A DNA stretch of 16,550 nucleotides from assembly GCA_016717705.1 (NCBI GenBank), contig JADKFD010000080.1:1-16550 (forward strand), in the 5' to 3' direction. Below the pieces are notes generated by a model, which was given only the letters and a program-made list of their open reading frames with translations, did not search any database and had not been told where the DNA came from. Positions 8,601-14,988 of this stretch are shown here, piece after piece (within the stretch, counting starts at the first letter, position 1; each line of letters opens with the position of its first letter). The stretch comes from Rhodanobacteraceae bacterium (GTDB lineage: Bacteria > Pseudomonadota > Gammaproteobacteria > Xanthomonadales > SZUA-5). The translations under genes were made by a program, and so were the position numbers.

Positions 8601-8680
8601 GTAGGTCACGTTGCCTGCGCAGCAGGCTACGTGACGCTGCCAGATGTCACGTAGCCTGCTGCGCAGGCAACGTGACCTAC
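8601..8680. repeat. Perfect 35-bp-arm inverted repeat between ydcU and ydcV
   Basis: The left arm 8601-8635 begins GTAGGTCACGTTGCCTGC and ends GGCTACGTGAC. The right arm 8646-8680 is its exact reverse complement over 35 of 35 bases, with a 10-nt spacer. Each arm is itself a near-palindrome: GTCACGTTGCCTGC and GCAGGCTACGTGAC around GCA, one mismatch. This looks like two REP units in opposite orientation. It fills most of the 135-bp gap between the permease genes and could form a very stable mRNA hairpin. Confidence 0.9.
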
Positions 8681-8718
8681 GATTCGATAGCTTGGGTGCC
8701 CGGCCGTAGGCGCGTAGC

Positions 8719-9570
8719 TCACAGCGCATCGAATGCCCCCAGTCGCTTGGCCAGCATCAGGTACAGCGCGATCAGCACGATCGGCACCACGGTGAACGCC
8801 GCCGCCATCGGGATATTGCCGACCGCGCCCTGCTGCACGTAGACATAGGTGCCGATGAACAAGCCGCTCGGGCCGATCAGCGTCGGGATGATGAAATCGC
8901 CCAGCGTCAGCGAGAAGGTGAAGATCGAGCCAGCCACCACGCCCGGAAACGCCAGCGGCCAGATCACATGGCGAAAGGTCTGGCCGCTGCGCGCGCCGAG
9001 ATCGGCCGAGGCCTGCAGCAGGTTGGGCGGCACGCGCTCCAGCGCGGCCTGGATCGGCAGCACCATGAACGGCAGCCAGATATAGGTGAACACCAGGAAA
9101 CGGCCGAGGTGAGAGGTCGACAGCGTCGAGCCGCCGATGTACGGCAAGGTCAGCAGCCATTCCAGCAGCCACATGAGGTGCAGCTGGGTGACGAACCAGT
9201 AGATGATGCCGCCCTTGGCCAGGATCACCGACCAGCTGTAGGCCTTGACGATGTAGCTCGCCCACATCGGCAGCATCACGCCGATATAGAAAAACGCCTT
9301 GACTGTCGGCGTGGCGTAGCGCGACATGTAATAGGCGATCGGGAAAGCGATCAGCGCCGCGCCGATGGTCACTGCCACGGCCATCGCCAGTGTGCGCAGC
9401 ACGATGTCGAAGTTGCCTTTGACGAAAATCAGCGCGTAGTTCTTCAGTGTCAGCTGCGGCAGCACGCTCATCGAGAAGTCGTCGAAGCTGTACAGGCCCT
9501 GCCACAGCAAGGCCAGCAGCGCGCCGAGGTAGATCACGCACATCCAGATCAACGGCGGGCCGAGCAGCAC
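8719..9570 (-). CDS. ydcU: Polyamine ABC transporter permease (YdcU/PotB type)
   Basis: First permease of the importer. Its 283 residues match E. coli YdcU well from memory: LLWQGLYSFDDFSMSV, RTLAMAVAVTIGAALIAFP, LPMWASYIVKAYSWSVILAK, and the end ALYLMLAKRLGAFDAL. The EAA loop reads LLQASADLGARSGQTFRHVI. The frame is clean. GTG at 9570 is the only conventional start in frame, but it cuts into the first helix and has no ribosome-binding site. Similarity in the same frame continues upstream to about 9660 (LDTPLRRLATLLHTRSGLLL), so the true start is probably near 9660-9680 and hidden by an indel. An ATG at 9676 could serve if two bases were restored in a GCGC run, though that would change the relation to the ydcT stop. 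Confidence 0.9.
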   Translation of the reverse strand: MLLGPPLIWMCVIYLGALLALLWQGLYSFDDFSMSVLPQLTLKNYALIFVKGNFDIVLRTLAMAVAVTIGAALIAFPIAYYMSRYATPTVKAFFYIGVMLPMWASYIVKAYSWSVILAKGGIIYWFVTQLHLMWLLEWLLTLPYIGGSTLSTSHLGRFLVFTYIWLPFMVLPIQAALERVPPNLLQASADLGARSGQTFRHVIWPLAFPGVVAGSIFTFSLTLGDFIIPTLIGPSGLFIGTYVYVQQGAVGNIPMAAAFTVVPIVLIALYLMLAKRLGAFDAL

Positions 9571-9655
9571 CGCCAGCAGCAGTCCGCTGCGGGTGTGCAG
9601 CAGCGTCGCCAGACGGCGCAGCGGTGTGTCGAGATAGAGCGCGTTGGCGTCCAGT

Positions 9656-10898
9656 TCAAGACTCGCGCAGCGGCATCAAGGCTAGTCGCGACCAGCTGGC
9701 GCTGAGCAGGCTGCCCACCGCGGGCAGCGTGCTGGTTTCGCTTTCGTCGTTGTTGACGCTGGCGATCAGGCGCAGGCCGTCGGCCAGTTCCAGTTCGATG
9801 CGGCTGCTGGCACCGTGGTACTGCACGTCGATGACGCGGGCGGGGACGCGGATGGCGTCGGCTCCCGGGTCGCGGAGTAAATCCGCTCCCACAAGAGCGG
9901 AAGGCTCGCGGAGTAAATCCGCTCCCACAGAAGCGGAGGGATCGCGGAGTAAATCCGCTCCCACAGAAGCGGAAGAGTCGCGGAGTAAATCCGCTCCCAC
10001 AGAAGCGGAGGGATCGCGGAGTAAATCGCTCCTCACGCAGGGCCGCTCCCTGGTAGCCACAGAGGGAAGGCTCTGTGGGAGCGGATTTATTCCGCGATGG
10101 CTCCAGCCGGATATGTTCCGGCCGCAGCGACACCGGCTGCGCGCTTCCGGTCCATTGGGCGGCCTGCGCCCCGGACAGCACATTGGCGGTGCCGACGAAG
10201 CGCGCAACGAACACCGTCGCCGGGCGCCGGTACAGATTGCGCGGCGTGTCGACCTGTTCGATGCGGCCATGGTTGAACACCGCGACGCGATCGGACATCG
10301 ACAGCGCCTCACCCTGATCGTGGGTGACGTAGATGAAGGTGATGCCGAGGCGCCGCTGCAGCGCTTTCAGTTCGCCCTGCATCTGTTCGCGCAGTTTCAG
10401 ATCGAGCGCGCCCAGTGGCTCGTCGAGCAGCAGCACGCGCGGTCGGTTGACCAGCGCACGCGCCAGGGCGACGCGTTGGCGCTGGCCACCGGACAGCTGC
10501 GCCGGCTTGCGATCGCCGTAGCTGTCGAGCGCCACCATGGCGAGCGCCTCGGCGCTGCGCGCATGGCGCGTCGCCTTGGCGACGCCTTTCACCATCAATC
10601 CATAGGCAACGTTGTCGCGCACGTTCATGTGCGGAAACAGCGCGTAGTCCTGGAACACGGTATTGACGTCGCGCGCATAGGGCGGCACGCCGGTGGCCTC
10701 TGCACCATGGATGCGGATCGAGCCCGAATCGGGCTGCTCGAAGCCGGCGATCAATCGCAAACAGGTGGTCTTGCCTGAGCCGGAGGGTCCGAGCATGGAG
10801 AAGAACTCGCCCTCTTCGATCGCGATCGACACGCCATCGACGGCGCGCACCTCGCCATAGTGGCGGTGGACGTTGGTGAATTCGACGGCTGGGGTCAT
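9656..10898 (-). CDS. ydcT: Polyamine ABC transporter ATPase with a REP array inserted in its TOBE region
   Basis: ATP-binding subunit that drives YdcU-YdcV. Visible in order: Walker A GPSGSGKTT (37-45), Q-loop QDYALFPHM (about 83), signature LSGGQRQRVA (135-144), Walker B VLLLDEP (155-161), switch His in THDQGEA (193). The C-terminal TOBE region begins SLRPEHIRLEP (ends at residue 267) and should continue directly as GADAIRVPARVIDVQYHGA. Instead, 76 codons of repeat sequence (9870-10097) lie between these two strands, in a loop. The gene has about 414 codons, against roughly 340-350 in relatives. The reading frame differs by one base across the array, so as sequenced the ATPase is frameshifted there and the last third of TOBE is in another frame, ending LALMPLRES. 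This may be one more assembly indel or a real disruption. ATG at 10898 starts MTPAVEFTNVHRHYG. Confidence 0.88.
9870..10097. repeat. Tandem REP-like array (36-bp units) inside ydcT
   Basis: Four 36-bp units lie head to tail at 9870-9905, 9906-9941, 9942-9977 and 9978-10013. Units 2 and 4 are identical. Each has a constant 24-bp REP half (minus strand: TGTGGGAGCG, core GATTTACTC, tail CGCGA) and a 12-bp linker that varies. A degenerate fifth unit starts at 10014. An inverted REP at 10074-10097 closes the array and is identical over 24 bases to the copy at 12474-12497. On the ydcT strand the units have no stop in any frame. They read as repeats of SASVGADLLRDP in the frame of the C-terminus. 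Confidence 0.92.
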
Positions 10899-11089
10899 CG
10901 ACGGTGCGTCATGGAGTGCCCGGCCAGAGAAGGGGGGGCGTCGCGTAACGGGCCCGCGCACCAGCCTCTGGGTCGCTGACGTTGCAGGCCAAAGCGTCAC
11001 GGGCGCCGGCCCCTGCCCTGGCCCCCTTCTGTGATCGAATCGCCCTGGGGCCCGCCAACGACGCGCGCACCTCGGCCTACGCTCGCTGC
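10899..11089 (-). other. Gap between ydcS and ydcT
   Basis: These 191 bp contain no coding signal that I trust. There is a run of seven G at about 10932-10938 on the plus strand and facing GC-rich blocks around 11020-11055 (GGGGCC-type) that could pair weakly. No REP copy of the families seen elsewhere is present. The ydcT start at 10898 has no strong Shine-Dalgarno. Confidence 0.3.
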
Positions 11090-12298
11090 TCACCCACCCA
11101 TGATCGCGATGTAATCCTGCGTCCAGCGGCTGTACGGCACGCATTCGCCCTGCGCGCACTTGGCTTCCGGGGTGCGCCAGAAATGGATCTGCTCGAAGTT
11201 GTCGATGCCGTTGGTCTTGCAGCCCTCGGCGCCGAGCAGCGCGTTGTCCTGGCAGGCCGCCGGCACCGCCGGCAACGAACCGAACCACGCGGCGACGTCG
11301 CCCTGCACCTTGGCGCTGATCGACCACTCCAACCACGCATAGGCGCAGTTGGGATGCTTGGCTTCGCTGTGCATCATCGTGGTGTCGGCCCAGCCAGTGG
11401 CGCCCTCGGCCGGAATCACCGAGGCGATCGGCTGCTTTTCCAGTTGCAGCGCGTTGACCTGATACGGCCAGGAGCCGGAGGCCACCACGCCCTCGTTCTT
11501 GAAGTCGCTCATCTGCACGGTGGCGTCGTGCCAGTAGCGGTGCACCAGCGGCTTCTGTTTCTTCAGCAGATCGAGCGCCGCGGCGTACTGAGCCTCGTTC
11601 AGCTCGTACGGATCCTTGATGCCGAGCTCCGGCTGCTTGGACATCAGATACAGCGCGGCGTCGGCGATGTAGATCGGGCCATCGAAGGCCTGCACGCGAC
11701 CCTTGTTGCTCTTGCCGTCGCCCAGCGTGGTCTCTTCGAACACTGCACTCCAGCTGGTCGGCGGCGTGGTGAACACGCTGGTGTTGTACATCAGCACGTT
11801 CGGGCCCCACTGGTAGGGCACCCCAAAGTGCTTGCCATCGACGGTATGCCAGGCGGCGTTCTGCAGGCGCGGATCGACGTTGGTGTATGAGGGCACCCGC
11901 GTGAGGTCGATCGCCTGCACCTTGCCGCCCGCCACCAGACGCAGCGAGGCATCGCCGGATGCGGTGACCAGATCGTAGCCGCCCTGGTTCATCAGCGAGA
12001 CCATCTCGTCCGAGGTGCCGGCGGTCTTCACATTGACCTTGCAGCTGCTGCTCTTTTCGAACTCGGTGACCCAGTCGTAGGCCTTGTCGGTCTCGCCGCG
12101 CTCGATGTAGCCGGGCCAGGCAATGATGTCGACCTGTCCCTCGAGCACCGGCGCAGCCGGCGGTGCGGGTGTTGCAGCTGCGGTGGGAGCGGGCGTCGGC
12201 GGGCTTGCTTCCTGTTGCTGGCCGCAGGCCGTCAGGCCGATCGCCATGGCGGCAGCCAGCGTCAGCCGGTGCATCAATTGCTCGTTTGCAGTAGACAT
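11090..12298 (-). CDS. ydcS: Polyamine ABC transporter substrate-binding lipoprotein
   Basis: Periplasmic solute-binding protein delivering a polyamine to YdcTUV. The mature part tracks E. coli YdcS closely from memory: DIIAWPGYIERGETDKAYDW, TSDEMVSLMNQGGYDLVTAS, YWHDATVQMSDFKNEGVVAS, KVQGDVAAWFGSLP, and the C-terminus PYSRWTQDYIAIMGG. The 402 residues read in one frame. The leader ends in a lipobox, GLTAC, with Cys25 from the ATG at 12298, so unlike the E. coli protein this looks like a lipoprotein. A Pro/Ala linker (residues about 32-50) follows. A start at the internal ATG 12274 (MHRLTLAAAMAIGLTAC) is equally possible, since neither has a strong ribosome-binding site. It is the first gene of the operon; its upstream region carries REP elements. 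Confidence 0.93.
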   Translation of the reverse strand: MSTANEQLMHRLTLAAAMAIGLTACGQQQEASPPTPAPTAAATPAPPAAPVLEGQVDIIAWPGYIERGETDKAYDWVTEFEKSSSCKVNVKTAGTSDEMVSLMNQGGYDLVTASGDASLRLVAGGKVQAIDLTRVPSYTNVDPRLQNAAWHTVDGKHFGVPYQWGPNVLMYNTSVFTTPPTSWSAVFEETTLGDGKSNKGRVQAFDGPIYIADAALYLMSKQPELGIKDPYELNEAQYAAALDLLKKQKPLVHRYWHDATVQMSDFKNEGVVASGSWPYQVNALQLEKQPIASVIPAEGATGWADTTMMHSEAKHPNCAYAWLEWSISAKVQGDVAAWFGSLPAVPAACQDNALLGAEGCKTNGIDNFEQIHFWRTPEAKCAQGECVPYSRWTQDYIAIMGG

Positions 12299-12423
12299 GG
12301 GCAGGGCGTCTCCAACGCAGGTGGTCGGGCCGGCGAGAGCGTCAGGCGCTTCGCTCCGAGGTGATGCCGATTCAGGTCCGCCGCGGTGTGCGCAGGCCAG
12401 CAGCGGCGCCTGAAGCGGGGACA

Positions 12424-12429
12424 ATAGTA
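12424..12429 (-). promoter_or_regulatory. Weak -10 candidate for the ydcS operon
   Basis: TACTAT on the minus strand lies about 125 bp before the ydcS start, in the least GC-rich spot of the gap. No good -35 box stands 16-18 bp upstream. The 12299-12599 gap otherwise contains REP sequences and no gene. This is a guess by eye. Confidence 0.2.
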
Positions 12430-12458
12430 CGCCAACGGTTTGCTCGTGCGCCGGGTTC

Positions 12459-12497
12459 ATTCCGCGAGAGCTTTCGCGGAATAAATCCGCTCCCACA
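12459..12497. repeat. REP-like copy and partner inverted end upstream of ydcS
   Basis: The minus strand at 12474-12497 carries a full 24-bp REP (TGTGGGAGCG, core GATTTATTC, tail CGCGA), identical to the inverted REP at 10074-10097 inside ydcT. Next to it ATTCCGCGA (12459-12467) and TCGCGGAAT (12474-12482) form a 9-bp inverted repeat with a 6-nt loop. That is the tail of a second unit facing the first. A lone TGTGGGAG head is also seen near 12540-12547. Confidence 0.75.
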
Positions 12498-12555
12498 GGT
12501 TCGATGCGCGAACAAGCGCGCCGCCATGGGCGACCGGGACTCCCACAGGGCGTAG

Positions 12556-12586
12556 CCCGGTGTGCGCGCGCAGCGCGTTCACCGGG
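12556..12586 (-). terminator. REP-type hairpin after the regulator gene
   Basis: CCCGGTG (12556-12562) and CACCGGG (12580-12586) form a perfect 7-bp stem around a GC-rich, partly self-complementary core. It begins 13 nt past the stop at 12600. The GTAGCCCGG edge resembles repeats common in Xanthomonadales genomes, by recollection. With no T-tract, intrinsic termination is uncertain; a 3'-end stabiliser is as likely. Confidence 0.45.
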
Positions 12587-12599
12587 TGCTTGCGGAATT

Positions 12600-14867
12600 T
12601 CAGCGCGCCAACGGGACACCCGCCACGCCGCGCACCAGCCAGATATCGGCGTTCGCCGCCACCGGCAGGGCGGCGATCAGATGCTCGCCGTGGCGCACCA
12701 GTTCCAGATTGCCGAGCGGGCGGCGCGCCAGTTCGGGCAGCTCGGTCAGCAGTTCGGGCGACGGGTCGAGTCGATACAGCCCGGCGCGCTCGACACGGTC
12801 GAGCGGCGTCAGCACGGCGTATAGCCCCGACCCATCCGCGACCCAGGCATTGCGGTTGACCCAGCGCACGCGGTCGCTGACCACTTCGCAGCTGCTGTCG
12901 CTGGCAGTGCCGCGCGTGCGTTTCAGCGCGCGGTCGCCGGGCGCGAAGAAGTAGATCCAGCCATCCGGCCCGCTGCGCGGGGCGCGTCCGATACACGCGC
13001 TGAGACGGCGCGCGCTATCCGGTTTGTGCTGTGCCTGGCTGTAGATGTGCGGTGCGCCGTCGGCATCGAAGGCGGCATACAGCAACTGGTCGGCTGCGCT
13101 GCCAAAACGCAGATCGATGGCGCTGGCGACGCCCAGTTCCGGTCGCCGCTGCCGGCGCGTTGCGAGGTCCATGACCAAGACCTTCAGGCCCGCAGTCAGG
13201 CGCACGCTGAAAGCCAACTGCCGGCCATCGCTGCTGAAACTGAGATCGAAGGGGCGACCTGCCTTGCGCTGGGTGATCGCTTGCACCGCCCCGCTGGCCG
13301 GATCGCCGAGATAGATCTGCGCGCTGCCGCTGCGGTCGGAGACGAAGGCGATCTGCCGACCGTCCGCCGACACCGCGGGCGCGCTCTCGGTTCGATTCGA
13401 CGCAAACAGCAACTGCGGCGGTTCGCTGCTGGCCTGCAGCGGCAACTGCAGCAGACCCGACGAGCGGTCGACATGCGAGTAGGCCAGCATGTCCTGCGCT
13501 CGCGCCGCACTCGGGAACTGTCCGGGCAAGCCACCGAAACGCTCCATCACGCCGGTTTGCGTATCGATGCGCCACAACTCCATGACGCCCAGGTTGTCGC
13601 TGGCGATGACCGCGTGGCGACTGTCGGACAACCAGGTCATGCCATTGATCCGGTTGAAGCGTTCGCCCAGCGGGGACGGAACTTGCGGCGCGCGATAGTC
13701 CAGCGCATACAAGTGCACCGCCGCGAACGGCGCGATGCCCTGCTGCACCAGCAGCTTGCGACCATCCGGCGAGAAGCGCGCCTCCAGTTCGAAACCCTGG
13801 GGTTCCCCGCCGTAGGCAAAATTGCTCAAGCTCCCGCTGCGCGTGTCGACTACGGCGAAGCCGCCTCTCTGTGGTGGCGCGGGCAGCGAAAGCCAGGGCA
13901 ACAGCACGCCGCTGCCATCCGGCAGAAACTCGGGCGGCACCAGCATGCCGGCCACGCAGGGGGTCAGCGTGCGCCGCTGCAGTCCCTGCGCATCGGTGAG
14001 TTCGAGCGTGCAGGCGCCGCACTGAGGCGGAAATAGGCCAGCGTGCGGCCATCCGGTGACCACGCGGGCGCCAGCTCGTCGCCACTGCCGGATTCGAGCA
14101 GCAGGCGCTCGGCACCGCTGCCGATGTCGCGCAGCCGCAGCCGGTAACGATCTTCGCCGACGCCCTTGACGGCGATGGCGATCAAGCCGCCATCCGGCGC
14201 CAGCGCCGCGTAGGCCTCATCGCCGGGATCGCTGCTCAGGGGCGCAGCGTTCAGGCGCGGGGCGACTGCGGCGCTGGCCAGACTTGCCGCGGCCGGCTGG
14301 GTCGCGCTGTCCGGTGTGGCGCGACCGAGCAGCAGCGCGACCAGCGCCGGCCAGATGACCATCAGCAGCGCGCCAGCAGCGGCAGGCGGCGCGGCGCGGC
14401 GGGTTCGGCGCTGCGCGACAACGGCGGCTGCGGGGCGATGTCGACCGCTCGCGGCTCGGTCGGCGAGTCGGCGGGTGCTTCGGCGCTCGCGACGTGCACG
14501 TCGCTCCTGCTGTCGTCGATCCAGGCGAACGGCAGCCGCAGCCAGTAGCCGACGCGCGGAATGGTCTCGATCACCAGCTGATCGGGCGTTTGTGCCAGCG
14601 CACGCCGCAATTCCTGCACAGCCTTGGTGACCACATCGTCGGTGCGGAACTGACCGGGCCAGACGCGTTCGATCAGCTGTTCGCGATGCACCGGCCGATC
14701 GCCATGCAGCAGCAGCGCCAGCAGCCCTGGGCCGCCTTCGGCGACAGCCGCAGCGGCTCGCTGTCGGCACGCGACACCGTGTTGGTCGCCAGATCGACGC
14801 TCGCCGCGCCGACTTGCACATGGCGTGCAGGCGCCTGCAGTTCACCAGGGCTGGCCGCCGGCGTCAT
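12600..14867 (-). CDS. Winged-helix (OmpR/CadC-type) membrane regulator with TolB-like propeller, frame-broken
   Basis: One-component regulator: cytoplasmic DNA-binding domain, one membrane helix and a periplasmic propeller that probably senses a ligand or protein. The N-terminus MTPAASPGELQ leads into a Trans_Reg_C domain (residues about 20-105): VDLATNTVSR, LRLSPKAA, HREQLIERVWPGQFRTDDVV, LVIETIPRVGYWLRLP. A Pro/Ala-rich linker follows, then the helix ALLMVIWPALVALLLG near residues 165-183. The rest holds PD40/TolB-like motifs, for example PAWSPDGRTLAYFR, ARFSPDGRKLLV, VSADGRQIAFVSDRSGS and LSFSSDGRQLAFSV. About 756 residues is usual for this Xanthomonadales-rich group. Frame breaks lie near 14725, 14375 and 14030, each consistent with a small loss. 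ATG at 14867 has no clear ribosome-binding site. It is divergent from the FG-GAP gene, which is a candidate target. Confidence 0.82.
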
Positions 14868-14893
14868 CGCCGGCCCAAACGCCGCCACGCGCC

Positions 14894-14924
14894 CGAATTC
14901 GGCGAAAGGTCGGCGCGAATTCGG
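14894..14924. promoter_or_regulatory. Twin CGAATTCGG boxes in the divergent control region
   Basis: CGAATTCGG occurs at 14894-14902 and again at 14916-14924, exactly 22 bp apart, about two helical turns. Both are preceded by GCCC or GCGC. They sit in the 121-bp region between the regulator start (14867) and the FG-GAP start (14989). OmpR-fold proteins typically bind direct repeats on one DNA face, so this is a plausible operator for the neighbouring regulator. That is inference only. Confidence 0.4.
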
Positions 14925-14977
14925 TTGTTCTTCCGTACATCCCGCTTGCGCGCCTCCAGAGTCGCTCCGCCAACCAC

Positions 14978-14981
14978 GGAG
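14978..14981 (+). promoter_or_regulatory. Ribosome-binding site of the FG-GAP gene
   Basis: GGAG on the plus strand, 7 nt before the ATG at 14989, which leads directly into a good signal peptide. Confidence 0.7.
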
Positions 14982-14988
14982 CCCCACC

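Noticed and set aside
9870..10013. The regular 36-bp periodicity looked like a CRISPR array
   Set aside because: The non-constant part is only 12 bp and is repeated rather than unique, the array lies inside a gene, and no cas gene is present. The units match REP elements elsewhere.
9447..10778. A 443-residue plus-strand ORF with repeated SRSKSAPTEAEG
   Set aside because: It is the antisense reading of the REP array and of ydcT, whose ATPase motifs are on the minus strand.
10899..11089. Possible riboswitch or attenuator in the ydcS-ydcT gap
   Set aside because: GC-rich complementary blocks are present, but no recognisable conserved fold; chance pairing is expected at this GC content.
9549..11810. 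A 753-residue minus-strand ORF joining ydcS sequence to ydcT
   Set aside because: The part before 10898 is a wrong frame of ydcS. It stays open only because of high GC content, and the part after the array is a wrong frame of the ydcT end.
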